Shown in pieces: positions 17,347-25,744 of a stretch of DNA of 64,000 nucleotides. Origin of the DNA: Streptomyces fulvoviolaceus (GTDB lineage: Bacteria; Actinomycetota; Actinomycetes; Streptomycetales; Streptomycetaceae); assembly GCF_000718165.1 (NCBI RefSeq), contig NZ_JOEY01000004.1, positions 192,879 through 256,878 of the forward strand, written 5' to 3'. The notes under the pieces are model-generated. The model was not told the DNA's origin, searched no databases, and was given only the letters and a program-made list of their open reading frames with translations. The translations under genes were made by a program, and so were the position numbers. Each line of letters opens with the position of its first letter. Positions within the stretch are counted from its first letter, which is position 1.

Positions 17347-17853
17347 ATGACTTCAGCCGCCGCGTACGAACTCGCCCAGGCCAACATCGGCCGACTCAAA
17401 GCCCCGCTGGACTCACCGCAGTTGAAGGACTTCGTCGACAACCTCGACCCCGTGAACGCCGACGCCGACGCCGCCGACGGTTTCGTCTGGCGCCTGGAGG
17501 GAGACTCCGGCGACGCGACGGACATAGCCGTCTTCGACGACGAGTGGCTGATCATCAACATGTCGGTGTGGCGCGACACCAACGCCCTGACGGCGTTCAT
17601 GTACCAGGGCCGGCACCGCGAGATGCTGGCCCGGCGCCGGGAGTTCTTCGAGCGGGTGCAGGAGATGATGACGGTCCTGTGGTGGGTCCCGGCGGGGCAT
17701 CAGCCGACCGTCGCGGAGGCGGAGGCGCGGTTGCTGCATCTCCGGGCGAACGGCCCGACGCCGTACGCCTTCACCTTGCGGACGTCGTTCCCGGCGCAGG
17801 GGGCGGAGCCGGTCGCGCTGGAGGTGCCCGGCGATCTGGGGTGCCCGGCCTAG
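17347..17853 (+). CDS. DUF3291-family protein
   Basis: A 168-residue soluble protein resembling the DUF3291 family, which has an antibiotic-biosynthesis-monooxygenase-like ferredoxin fold. It starts YELAQANIGRLKAPLDSPQL and contains NMSVWRDTNALTAFMYQGRH, EFFERVQEMMTVLWWVPAGHQP and EAEARLLHLRANGPTPYAFT. No catalytic residues are established. ATG 17347 lacks a ribosome site and may be leaderless. It is divergent from the NIT kinase gene with a 167-base shared promoter gap. The substrate is unknown. Confidence 0.8.
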   Translation: MTSAAAYELAQANIGRLKAPLDSPQLKDFVDNLDPVNADADAADGFVWRLEGDSGDATDIAVFDDEWLIINMSVWRDTNALTAFMYQGRHREMLARRREFFERVQEMMTVLWWVPAGHQPTVAEAEARLLHLRANGPTPYAFTLRTSFPAQGAEPVALEVPGDLGCPA

Positions 17854-18033
17854 TGTCTCGTGATCCCGTCGGCGCTACTTCCGCAGCTCGCAATTCCGCT
17901 GGTCAGCGGCCTTGTTGGATGCCCACGCGAGACACGCGAACAGAATTGCGCGACACAACGAGAGCGGCTCCCCTGATAGAGGGTGAGGAGGCGGTCTCGG
18001 TCATCGTCGTACTCCCAGGTCAACTACCCAGCG

Positions 18034-19318
18034 CTAAAGCGCTGGGCTTGCACAACGGGCGTCACTGGCGGTGATGCTGCGTTTGCGTCCAGGACCGCTC
18101 CGGCGGTATTGCCGGGGCGGGGCAGGGGCCGTTGACTGGGCCCCGCTTCGCCACAACTCCCAGGCACGAGCCCGGATGTTGCGGGAGCCTCCCCCACTCT
18201 CGGCTTCGCTCGAGCGGGAGGTGCCCCCATCGGTCTGCGTGATCAACGAGTCCGCAGCTCCGGCATGCGAACCAGGCCTGACTGACCCGGTTCGCCTTGT
18301 CGATGTGACCGCATTCGGCGCAGGTGCGGGAGGTGTACGCCGGATCGACGTGCACCACCGGCACCCCCGCCTTGCGGGCCCTGTACGCGATGAAATCCCC
18401 CAGCTGGGCAAACGACCAGCTGGAATGGGTGGCCCGTTGGGGCTTGCGAAGCCGTACCCGCTCGCGGATGCCCGTCAGATCCTCCAGGGCGATCCCACGA
18501 CCGGTGCGTTCAGCCTCGGCCACCACATGCTTCGCGATCTTGTGGTTGATGTCCTTGGCCCGCCGTGATTCCTTGCGCCGCCGCTTCTTCAGCCGACGCT
18601 TGGCGGACGGGGTGTTCTTCTTCTGCAGCTTGGTACGGAGATTTCGTTCCCGCAGACGGGTCCGGTTGAGCTCGCGCCCGGCCATGATCTCGCCGTCCGA
18701 GGTGGTGGCGATGTTCACGATGCCCAGGTCGATTCCGAGGAAGTCCACCGGGTCGGCATTCAAGGGCGCCTCGGGCACCTCGCAGGTGGCCAGCAGGAAC
18801 CACATACCGTCCCGACAGACCAGATCGGACTCGCCCCGGCGGTACAGCGCCAAAGTGGCCAGCTGTTCGGCAGAGGCGGTGAACGCCACGTCTTTCACCC
18901 GCCCGGCCACCGTCCAGATCGACACCCGCCGCTCGGCGATCTGCCAGGACAGCATCCGGTCGTCGTAGGGCTGCGCACCCTGGGGGCGGAAGACGATCGG
19001 CTTCTCGGTGGCCCGGCGGTAGCGCTTCGAGCCGGGCTTGCCGAGGTTTCCGGCCTTCAGGTTCGCCTTCAACGTGGTGTACGCGTCGCACGTCTTCTTG
19101 ATCGTGTGCTGGGCGGCCTGCGCACCCAGGCGCCAGCGGGACTTGACGGTGTCGTAGGCGTGTTTGCGCAGGGTGAAGTTCTTGAACTCCCCGCGCTCGA
19201 AGGCGACCTCGCTCACCCAGGTGGCGGCCTCGTTGCAGGCGTGCAGGGTCGCCTCGAATGCCGCCGCCTGCTCGGGCGTCGGCAGCAGCTTGACCTGCAC
19301 CACCAGCTTCACAAGCAC
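18034..19318 (-). pseudogene. TnpB RNA-guided nuclease gene, broken near its 3' end
   Basis: TnpB is the ancestor of Cas12 and cuts DNA with a guide taken from the element's right end. The frame starts at GTG 19318 (VQVKLLPTPEQAAAFEATL). It keeps RuvC motifs I (FLGIDLGIVNIA, about 191) and II (GIALEDLTG, about 277), and a zinc ribbon (CAECGH and CRSCGLV). At DHAD, the third catalytic aspartate region, the frame runs into a repeat at 18187-18232 and then reads through wrong sequence to a stop at 18062. The true tail (SRNIRARAWELWRSGAQSTA to ASPAL) continues in another frame to 18034. The aspartate remains but the C-terminal helix is lost. Confidence 0.8.
18187..18232 (-). repeat. Short palindrome-like repeat inserted in tnpB
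   Basis: On the minus strand it begins CGATGGGGGCACCTCCCGCT, passes CGAGCGAAGCCGAG and ends GTGGGGGAGGC. The ends match the 45-bp insert in cvnB at 25555-25599. It interrupts the conserved DHADRNASRNI block of TnpB, replacing about two codons and shifting the frame. Confidence 0.75.
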
Positions 19319-19580
19319 CGAACGTACACACCCGCACGAGACGGCACCGCACGTTCGAAGTGGATCACCTGAACGAGTGACCCATAGCTGTGCGTCGACG
19401 CCTTGACCGGACGAGAGACCGGACCGCCCCGTCGCCGACACCTGCCAGAGGGGGGCGTCCAAGCTCCGTGATGTACAGGTCACAGGTCGGCATGCCCTGC
19501 AGGCCCCTTCGTAGACGAGGGGTCAACAAGTCGCGCACAGGGGATTGACGGCCTTGCTGACAAGCAGTCTCATAAGTGCC

Positions 19581-20519
19581 ATGACGAGCCTGACAGAAGT
19601 CGAGGCGCTCGAAGGGCTGCGTGACGCACTCGGTCTGCTCAAGGACCGGGAGCAGGTGGCCGAGCGGCTGCTCGACTCCTCCGCCAAGCACTCCTTCGAC
19701 CCGGACAAGGAGCTGGACTGGGACGCGCCCTTCGAGGAGGGCAAGTGGTTCTGGCCGCCGGAGCTGGTGTCGCTGTACGACACCCCGATGTGGCGCCGGA
19801 TGAGCGAGGAGCAGCGGATCCTGCTCTCCCAGCACGAGGCGGCCGCGCTGGCCTCGCTCGGCATCTGGTTCGAGATCATCCTGATGCAGCTGCTGGTCCG
19901 GCACATCTACGACAAGGCGGCGACCAGCGCGCATGTGCGGTACGCCCTCACCGAGATCGAGGACGAGTGCCGCCACTCGAAGATGTTCGCCCGGCTCATC
20001 TCGCACGGGGACACGCCGTGGTATCCGGTCAGCAGGGCTCATCAGAATCTGGGGCGGTTGTTCAAGACGATCTCCACGACACCGGGTTCCTTCACCGCGA
20101 CGCTGCTCGGCGAGGAGGTCCTCGACTGGATGCAGCGGCTGACCTTCCCGGACGAGCGGGTGCAGACCCTGATACGCGGGGTGACCCGGATCCACGTGGT
20201 GGAGGAGGCGCGGCACGTGCGGTACGCCCGTGAGGAGCTGCGCCGCCAGATGGTGACGGCGCCGAGGTGGTCGCAGGAGTTCACGCGGGTCACCTCCGGT
20301 GAGTTCGCGCGGGTGTTCTCCGTCGCCTTCGTGAACCCCGAGGTCTACACGAATGTCGGCCTCGACCAGCGGGAGGCCATGGCCCAGGTGCGGGCGAGCG
20401 GGCATCGGCGGGAGGTCATGCAGACGGGAGCGAAACGGCTGACGGACTTCCTGGACGACATCGGGGTTCTGCGGGGTGTCGGGCGGCGGCTTTGGAGGTC
20501 TTCGGGTCTGCTGGCCTGA
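19581..20519 (+). CDS. AurF-like diiron oxygenase
   Basis: A 312-residue soluble protein resembling the AurF/p-aminobenzoate N-oxygenase family, non-haem diiron enzymes that oxidise amines or other substrates. Candidate iron ligands are E/H residues in LSQHEAAALASLGIW, TEIEDECRHSKMFARLI (E-x-x-E-x-x-H type) and IHVVEEARHVRYAREEL. ATG 19581 fits the start of similarity; an ATG-like start at 19545 is not supported and the ribosome site is weak. A TetR gene follows after a palindrome. No other biosynthetic genes are near, so the substrate is unknown and it may have a general role. Confidence 0.82.
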   Translation: MTSLTEVEALEGLRDALGLLKDREQVAERLLDSSAKHSFDPDKELDWDAPFEEGKWFWPPELVSLYDTPMWRRMSEEQRILLSQHEAAALASLGIWFEIILMQLLVRHIYDKAATSAHVRYALTEIEDECRHSKMFARLISHGDTPWYPVSRAHQNLGRLFKTISTTPGSFTATLLGEEVLDWMQRLTFPDERVQTLIRGVTRIHVVEEARHVRYAREELRRQMVTAPRWSQEFTRVTSGEFARVFSVAFVNPEVYTNVGLDQREAMAQVRASGHRREVMQTGAKRLTDFLDDIGVLRGVGRRLWRSSGLLA

Positions 20520-20661
20520 TGTCGGCTGCGGGCCGGTGGGGGATGGTCGCGCAGTTCCCCGCGCCCCTGGGTGGGTTCGGCTGAACGCAGGCTGGCCATG
20601 CCGACCCAAAGGGGCGCGGGGAACTGCGCGACCAGCCACGACGCGCCCGCAGCCGCCGACT
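20520..20661. repeat. Large inverted repeat between AurF-like and TetR genes
   Basis: Left arm GTCGGCTGCGGGCCGGTGGG...GCGCAGTTCCCCGCGCCCCT at 20520-20567; the right arm is its near-perfect reverse complement ending GCCGCCGAC at 20661. It is two facing copies of the dispersed repeat also found at 11838, 22780 and 63642. It probably terminates transcription of the oxygenase gene. Confidence 0.8.
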
Positions 20662-20672
20662 ACGCTGCACCC

Positions 20673-21320
20673 ATGACCCCCTCCGCGCCCGCGTACCGTC
20701 GTCTCAGCGTCGAGGAACGCCGCACGCAGCTGCTCACCGCATCGCTGACTCTCTTCGCGCACCGCGCCCCTGAGGAGGTCTCCCTCGACGACGTGGCCGA
20801 GGCAGCCGGAGTCTCACGCCCCCTGGTCTACCGGTACTTCCCGGGCGGCAAGCAGCAGCTGTACGAGGCCGCGCTCAGGTCCGCCGCCGACGAGCTCCAG
20901 CAGTGCTTCGACGAGCCCCGCGACGGCCCCCTCCTCACCCGCCTCGCCCGGGCTCTGGACCGCTATCTGGCCTTCGTCGACCAGCACGACGCCGGCTTCA
21001 GCGCCCTGCTGCAGGGCGGCAGCGTCGTCGAGACGTCCCGTACGACGGCCATCGTGGACGGCGTACGCCGGGCCGCCGCCGAGCACATCCTCAGCCATCT
21101 GCGGGCCACCGACCCCGGCCTGCGGTTGCGGATGACCGTACGGATGTGGATCACGGCCGTCGAGGCGGCCTCGCTGATCTGGCTCGACGAGGGCAAGCAG
21201 CCGCCGGTGGAGGAGCTGCGGGACTGGCTGGTCGAGCAGTTCGTGGCCGTGCTCTCGGTGACCGCGCGGCGGGACCCGCAGACGGCCGCGCTGGTCGAGG
21301 CCCTCGCGGCGGATGGCTGA
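20673..21320 (+). CDS. TetR-family transcriptional regulator
   Basis: A 215-residue repressor. The N-terminal helix-turn-helix is RRTQLLTASLTLFAHRA, then VSLDDVAEAAGVSRPLVYRYFPGGKQQLYEAAL, the standard TetR DNA-binding segment at about 12-60. The C-terminal ligand domain is all-helical, with SALLQGGSVVETSRTTAIVDG and MWITAVEAASLIWLDEG. ATG 20673 is chosen because similarity starts soon after; it comes directly out of the repeat arm with no clear ribosome site. It could control the upstream oxygenase gene, but no operator is visible there because the gap is filled by the repeat. Confidence 0.92.
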   Translation: MTPSAPAYRRLSVEERRTQLLTASLTLFAHRAPEEVSLDDVAEAAGVSRPLVYRYFPGGKQQLYEAALRSAADELQQCFDEPRDGPLLTRLARALDRYLAFVDQHDAGFSALLQGGSVVETSRTTAIVDGVRRAAAEHILSHLRATDPGLRLRMTVRMWITAVEAASLIWLDEGKQPPVEELRDWLVEQFVAVLSVTARRDPQTAALVEALAADG

Positions 21321-21633
21321 CACTGGTCCCGTGAAGAGCGAAGACACCCCCTTCGAGGGCGGCCCCATGGACGGCCGCGTGCTGCCCGTCCTGGTGGGAC
21401 CCACCGGCCAGCCGCCCAGGACGTACCGCATTCCCGTCCCCGACGCCGCCGGCGGGCCGCCCACGGTGCTGGTCTACCGACGGGTGCCGCGGGGGCACGG
21501 CAAGCGGCTCGGACTCCCGGCGGGGTGGAAGTACGCGTACGACCCCGAGGGCAAGAAGGACAACAAGCTCAAGTGGCCGTGGTCCAAGCCCGACGCCACG
21601 CCGGGCGGCAAGCCGGATGACGCGGACGGGTGA
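21313..21633 (+). CDS. Small hypothetical protein
   Basis: A 106-residue protein rich in Pro, Gly and Lys, with YRIPVPDAAGGPPTVLVYRR and GWKYAYDPEGKKDNKLKWPW. No membrane segment, signal or known motif. It overlaps the TetR stop by eight bases if ATG 21313 is used; GTG 21331 is an alternative start without overlap. Codon bias is normal. The overlap suggests co-transcription with the regulator. Function unknown. Confidence 0.65.
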   Translation: MADTGPVKSEDTPFEGGPMDGRVLPVLVGPTGQPPRTYRIPVPDAAGGPPTVLVYRRVPRGHGKRLGLPAGWKYAYDPEGKKDNKLKWPWSKPDATPGGKPDDADG

Positions 21634-21736
21634 CGTCGTTGCGCCGAACCGCGCACACCCGGCGCGCGGACCTCTCCCGTACGCCTGATGCTCACGGTGC
21701 GGAGCGGAAACGCTGCCCCGCACCGGAGGTGATGAC

Positions 21737-22798
21737 GTGTCAGGAAGGCTTCTGCGCCTGGTCTGTACGGCGGCGATGGCGGCCGGCACCGTCCTCGCGC
21801 CCCTGCCCGCGACGGCCGTCCCGGAGCCGGAGCCGCGCGAACGCTCCGTCGCCGAGCTGCTGACGGACCTTCAGCGGCTGTACCAGGAGGCCGAGGAGGC
21901 CACCGAGACCTACAACGCCACCGAGGAGCAGCTGAAGAAGCAGCGCACCGAGGTCCGCCGCCTCGACACCGAGCTGTCCCGGGCCCGGCTCTCCCTGCAC
22001 GACAGCCGGGGCGCGGCGGGGCGGCTGGCCCGGCAGCAGTACCAGAACAGCACCGACATCTCGCCGTACGTACGGCTGCTGCTCGCCCGCGATCCCCAGC
22101 ACGCCCTCGACCAGGGCCATGTGATCGGCCAGTTGGCCCGGGAGCGGGCCCAGACGGTGGGCCGCCTCACCGGCAACGAGCACCGCGCCGACGAACTGGC
22201 CCGCAAGGCACGCAAGGCCCTCGACGCCCAACTCACCCTCGCCGCCCGGCAGAAGAAGGAGCGGGACGCCGTACGCAATCGTCTGAAGGACGTCGAGGAA
22301 CTCCTCGCCACCCTCACCGCCGAACAGCTCGCCGCCCTGGCCGAGTTCGAGGAGAAGGGGGTCACGGAGGAGCAGGAGAAGTTCATGGCGTCCGGCGCGC
22401 TCAGCGACCACGACCGCGAGCCGTCGCGGGCGGGCGAGAAGGCCGTGCGGTACGCCGTACGACAGATCGGGAAGCCGTACGAGTGGGGCGCGGAGGGCCC
22501 GAAGACGTACGACTGCTCGGGCCTGACCTCGGAGGCCTGGGGCCACGCCGGGGCGCCCATCCCCCGAACCAGTGAGGAGCAGTGGGCGCAGCTGCCGAGG
22601 ATCCCACTGAAACAGCTGCGCCCCGGCGACCTGGTGATCTACTTCCCCAAGGCGACGCACGTGGCGATGTACATGGGCAAGGGCAAGGTGGTCCAGGCAC
22701 CGAGAACCGGCGAGAAGATCAGGGTGAGCCCGATCGCGTCCAACCCGGTACTGGGAGCCGTACGCCCAGACCAACGCCCTTCAGGGGCGCGGGGCTGA
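21737..22798 (+). CDS. Secreted NlpC/P60 peptidoglycan endopeptidase
   Basis: A 353-residue RipA-like wall hydrolase. The signal peptide ends near PLPATAV, a coiled coil of about 190 residues follows (DLQRLYQEAEEATETYNATE onward), and the C-terminal NlpC/P60 domain has C260 in YDCSGLTSEAWG and H308 in KATHVAMYMGKG. It cuts the stem peptide between D-Glu and the diamino acid. GTG 21737 follows a near-perfect GGAGGTGA site. The last five residues (SGARG) and the stop codon are encoded by the edge of a dispersed repeat, so the C terminus was probably changed by that repeat. Confidence 0.92.
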   Translation: MSGRLLRLVCTAAMAAGTVLAPLPATAVPEPEPRERSVAELLTDLQRLYQEAEEATETYNATEEQLKKQRTEVRRLDTELSRARLSLHDSRGAAGRLARQQYQNSTDISPYVRLLLARDPQHALDQGHVIGQLARERAQTVGRLTGNEHRADELARKARKALDAQLTLAARQKKERDAVRNRLKDVEELLATLTAEQLAALAEFEEKGVTEEQEKFMASGALSDHDREPSRAGEKAVRYAVRQIGKPYEWGAEGPKTYDCSGLTSEAWGHAGAPIPRTSEEQWAQLPRIPLKQLRPGDLVIYFPKATHVAMYMGKGKVVQAPRTGEKIRVSPIASNPVLGAVRPDQRPSGARG

Positions 22799-22860
22799 GA
22801 CATTGTGCGGCTCCGCCGCGTGGGCGCGACAAGCCACAACGGACCCGCAGCCGCCACCCA
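22780..22860. repeat. Dispersed palindromic repeat, reverse copy
   Basis: AGGGGCGCGGGGCTGAGACA, then GTGCGGCTCCGCCGCGTGGG and CGACAAGCCACAACGGACCC. This is the reverse complement type of the copy at 11838-11928. It encodes the end of the NlpC/P60 gene and separates it from the convergent flavoprotein gene. Confidence 0.75.
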
Positions 22861-22879
22861 ACCGCACCCCCAACGGCGA

Positions 22880-24133
22880 CTAGGCCCCAGCCACCGACCC
22901 CAGATACGCCTCAGTCCTGGCCGGATCGTAGAAGAAGTTCTCAAAGTCGGCCGGATCGTCGAACCCGTTGGCGAACCGATCAGCAACCGGCGGCAACTGA
23001 CCCGCCGCACCAATCAGGTTGAGGATGTGCTCCGGCGGCGGCGCGAGCATCGCGTTGGTCCACTTCGTGACGTGCTGCGCCGTGTCCCAGTACCGGTCGA
23101 ACGTCCCCCGCATCCACTCCTCGTCAAACTCCTTCTCGCCTCGATCCAGAATCGAGGCGAGATACGCGGCGGCGCACTTGGACGCCGAGTTGGAGCCCTG
23201 TCCGGTGATCGGGTCGTTCGCGACGACCACGTCGGCGACGCCGAGGACCAGACCGCCACCGGGGAGGCGGCCGATCGGGTTGCGGACGGTCGGGGTGTAG
23301 CGCCCGCTCAACACCCCGCCCGCGTCGGTGAGTTCGACGTTCGTGGCCCGCGCGTGCTCCCAGGGGACGAACTTCTCCATGAGTTCCAGGGTCAGGGAGA
23401 GGTGCTCCGCCGGGTCCTTGACGCCGTTGAAGGCGTCGAGCGGGCCGCCGGGTATGCCCTCCCAGAACAGGATGTCCGCGCGGCCGGAGGTCGTGAGCGT
23501 CGGCATGATGAACAGCTCGCCGACGCCGGGGACCAGGTTGCAGCGGACGGCGTCGTGGTCCGGGTGCTCGGGGCGCGGGCCCAGGCCGTGGACGTAGGCG
23601 ACCGCGAGGGCGCGCTGCGGCTCGCTGTACGGGGACCGCTCCGGGTCCCGGGCGAACATGGACACCAGCTCGCCCTTGCCCGCCGACACCAGCACCAGGT
23701 CGTACGTACGGGAGAAGTAGTCGAGGTCGCCGACCGCCGTACCGTGGATGACCAGCTGGCCGCCGCGCTGGGCGAAGGTCTCCATCCAGCCGGCCATCTT
23801 CACGCGCTGGTCGACCGACTGCGCGTACCCGTCGAGCCTGCCCACCCAGTCGATCGCACGCTGCGTCGGACCGGGGTCGTGCGACCCCGGAGCCGCCACC
23901 GAGACGCCGAGTCCTTCGATCTTCGGGGCCTGGGACTCCCAGAAGTTCAGCTGGAGATCGCGCTCGTGCTGCAGTGCCGCGTGGAACATGCACTGCGTCG
24001 ACATGACCCGGCCGGAGCGGATCTCGTCCGCGGTCCGGTTCGACATCAGGGTGACCTCGTACCCGTGCGACTGGAGTCCGAGGGCGAGCTGGAGTCCGGA
24101 CTGACCGGCTCCTACGACGAGTATCTTCCGCAT
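22880..24133 (-). CDS. Styrene-monooxygenase-like FAD-dependent oxygenase
   Basis: A 417-residue flavoprotein. The N-terminal FAD-binding Rossmann motif is ILVVGAGQSGLQLALGL; later blocks GLVLGVADVVVANDPITGQGSNSASKCAAAY and WTNAMLAPPPEHILNLIGAAG match StyA-type monooxygenases that use FADH2 from a separate reductase. No reductase gene is adjacent. It begins 36 bases after the CvnD stop in the same direction, so it probably belongs to the conservon transcript. Conservons often carry an oxygenase such as a P450 at this position. The substrate is unknown. Confidence 0.82.
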   Translation of the reverse strand: MRKILVVGAGQSGLQLALGLQSHGYEVTLMSNRTADEIRSGRVMSTQCMFHAALQHERDLQLNFWESQAPKIEGLGVSVAAPGSHDPGPTQRAIDWVGRLDGYAQSVDQRVKMAGWMETFAQRGGQLVIHGTAVGDLDYFSRTYDLVLVSAGKGELVSMFARDPERSPYSEPQRALAVAYVHGLGPRPEHPDHDAVRCNLVPGVGELFIMPTLTTSGRADILFWEGIPGGPLDAFNGVKDPAEHLSLTLELMEKFVPWEHARATNVELTDAGGVLSGRYTPTVRNPIGRLPGGGLVLGVADVVVANDPITGQGSNSASKCAAAYLASILDRGEKEFDEEWMRGTFDRYWDTAQHVTKWTNAMLAPPPEHILNLIGAAGQLPPVADRFANGFDDPADFENFFYDPARTEAYLGSVAGA

Positions 24134-24169
24134 ACGGGTGGTGGCTCCTCAGTTCCGACTGCTCGGGGG

Positions 24170-24814
24170 CTACTCGGGGGTGACGTCCAGCGCGTGGCCG
24201 ACAAGGGACAGGAGGGTCTCGACCGCCGAGATCCTCCGCCGCGCGTCCATGATCATTACAGGTATGTGCGCGGGGATCGTCAACGCCTCCCGCACGTCCT
24301 CGGGTTCGAAGCGCTCACTGCCGTCGAAGTGGTTCACCGCGACGACGTACGGCATCCCGCAGCTCTCGAAGTAGTCGAGCGCCGGGAAGCAGTCCTTCAG
24401 GCGGCGGGTGTCCGCGAGGACCACCGCCCCGATCGCGCCGCGCACCAGGTCGTCCCACATGAACCAGAACCGCTGCTGGCCCGGCGTGCCGAACAGGTAG
24501 AGCACCAGGTCGTCGTCGAGCGTGAGGCGGCCGAAGTCCATGGCCACGGTGGTGGTCAGCTTGCCGGGCGTCGAGGTGAGATCGTCGGTCTCCTCGCTCG
24601 CCTCGGTCATCAGCGCCTCGGTCTGCAGCGGCGTGATCTCCGAGACGGCGGTGACCAGGGTGGTCTTGCCGACGCCGAACCCGCCGGCCACGACTATCTT
24701 CGTCGCGATCGGGGCCCGGGTCCGGTCCGTCTGCCAGGGCCGTACGGGCCCCTCCTGGTCGAGGAGCGGGGTGACGCCGTAGGAGAAGGCGGCGTCAGAG
24801 ACGACGGAGTCCAC
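24170..24814 (-). CDS. Conservon GTPase CvnD
   Basis: A 214-residue Ras-like GTPase. P-loop GGFGVGKTTLVTAV (about 44), switch region TTTVAMDFGRL, the G3 motif as LFGTPGQQRF where DxxG is replaced by GTPGQ, and G4 as VNHFDGSE instead of NKxD. These departures are normal for the MglA-like CvnD group. In conservons the GTPase cycles between membrane-bound CvnA/B/C and cytoplasm. It starts with GTG 24814, overlapping CvnC by 20 bases. Confidence 0.93.
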   Translation of the reverse strand: MDSVVSDAAFSYGVTPLLDQEGPVRPWQTDRTRAPIATKIVVAGGFGVGKTTLVTAVSEITPLQTEALMTEASEETDDLTSTPGKLTTTVAMDFGRLTLDDDLVLYLFGTPGQQRFWFMWDDLVRGAIGAVVLADTRRLKDCFPALDYFESCGMPYVVAVNHFDGSERFEPEDVREALTIPAHIPVMIMDARRRISAVETLLSLVGHALDVTPE

Positions 24815-25211
24815 TCAGCACCCTTTCGAGCAGAGCGCGGTCCGGGCGGCCGGTGCCGTGACCGGTTCCGGTGCCGTACACACGGATCTTTCCCTGGTCC
24901 GCGAGATCGCTCAGGAGCACGCGGACCACACCGAGCGGCATCTTCAGCAGCGCGGCGATCTCGGCCACCGTGCGCATACGGCGGCACAGTTCGACGATGG
25001 CCCGCATCTCCGGCATCACCCGGGTGGTGAGGGAACCTTTCGTCAGTTCCTTGCGCTCTTCGGGCGCCTCCAGGGCCGCTGTGCTCGCTACGAACGTCTC
25101 CACCAGCAGCACGTGCCCGAAGCGGGTACGACCGCCGGTGAGCGAGTAGGGACGTACCCGGGCGGCCTTGCGATCGCCGCCGCGGACGGGGAGGTTCGGC
25201 CTGTCGGTCAT
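24795..25211 (-). CDS. Conservon DUF742 protein CvnC
   Basis: A 138-residue DUF742 protein with a winged-helix-like segment: VRPYSLTGGRTR near the N terminus, then VELCRRMRTVAEIAALLKMPLGVVRVLLSDLADQGKIRV. In conservons it is the third partner of the membrane complex. It overlaps CvnB by four bases and CvnD by 20, so the operon is tightly coupled. Confidence 0.93.
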   Translation of the reverse strand: MTDRPNLPVRGGDRKAARVRPYSLTGGRTRFGHVLLVETFVASTAALEAPEERKELTKGSLTTRVMPEMRAIVELCRRMRTVAEIAALLKMPLGVVRVLLSDLADQGKIRVYGTGTGHGTGRPDRALLERVLSGLRRL

Positions 25212-25744
25212 CGCGTCGTGCTCCCCGTCGGCTCGTTCTCCAGCGATTTTCGTAGCTCACTGCGGAGTTCGGGGGTCAGCACGTGGCCGGCGCGGCCCAC
25301 GAACAGTGCCATGTGGTACGCCACCACGCTCATGTCGCAGTCGGCGCTGCCGTGCACTCCGAGCAGCGAGCCGTCGCTGATCGACATCACGAAGAGGCTG
25401 CCCTCGTCCATCGCGACCATCGTGTGCTTCACCGTGCCGATCTCCATCAGCTTGGCCGCGCCGACGGTGAGGCTGCCGATGCCGGAGACGATCGTGGCGA
25501 GGTCGGCGGCGGAGCCGCGGGGGCCCTTCGCCGCGCGGGGCCGGCGGGCCTCCTCGATGGGGGTCCCCGCGCGCAAGGTTGTTCGAGCGTGGGGGAGGCC
25601 GGGGTCGGAGGAGAGGAGGAGGAGTCCGTCGGAGGAGACGACCGCGACCGACTGGATGCCCGGCACCTCCTCGACGAGATTGGTCAGCAGCCAGTGCAGA
25701 TTGCGGGCTTCTCGACTCAGTCCGAAGGTACTGGGCGCGGTCAA
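25208..25744 (-). CDS. Conservon roadblock/LC7 protein CvnB, with 15-residue insert
   Basis: A 178-residue roadblock/LC7 protein, GAP-like partner of CvnD. The core is NLHWLLTNLVEEVPGIQSV, VVSSDGLLLLSSD, SAADLATIVSGIGSLTVGAAKLM and MSISDGSLLGVHG. It is longer than the usual CvnB because a 45-bp repeat (25555-25599) adds GLPHARTTLRAGTPI in frame, between strands one and two where family members have a short loop. The reading frame survives, so the protein may still work. It overlaps CvnA by four bases and CvnC by four. Confidence 0.92.
   Translation of the reverse strand: MTAPSTFGLSREARNLHWLLTNLVEEVPGIQSVAVVSSDGLLLLSSDPGLPHARTTLRAGTPIEEARRPRAAKGPRGSAADLATIVSGIGSLTVGAAKLMEIGTVKHTMVAMDEGSLFVMSISDGSLLGVHGSADCDMSVVAYHMALFVGRAGHVLTPELRSELRKSLENEPTGSTTR
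25555..25599 (-). repeat. 45-bp repeat element inserted in frame in cvnB
   Basis: On the plus strand CGATGGGGGTCCCCGCGCGC, then AAGGTTGTTCGAGCGTGGGGGAGGC in two pieces. Length 45 is divisible by three. The outer bases match the element in tnpB at 18187-18232. The encoded peptide is one I recall seeing inside other Streptomyces proteins. Confidence 0.8.

Larger units (their letters stand above)
18019..19318 (-). mobile_element. IS605-type element, tnpB only, inactivated
   Basis: The right end carries the typical hairpin CCCAGCGCT-aa-AGCGCTGGG (18027-18046) followed on the minus strand by TAGTTGAC, ending at 18019. The only gene is a tnpB read leftwards; no tnpA transposase is present, so it could only have moved with help. 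The left end lies somewhere in 19319-19580 and I could not fix it. A 46-base foreign repeat inside tnpB makes it defective. Confidence 0.7.
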
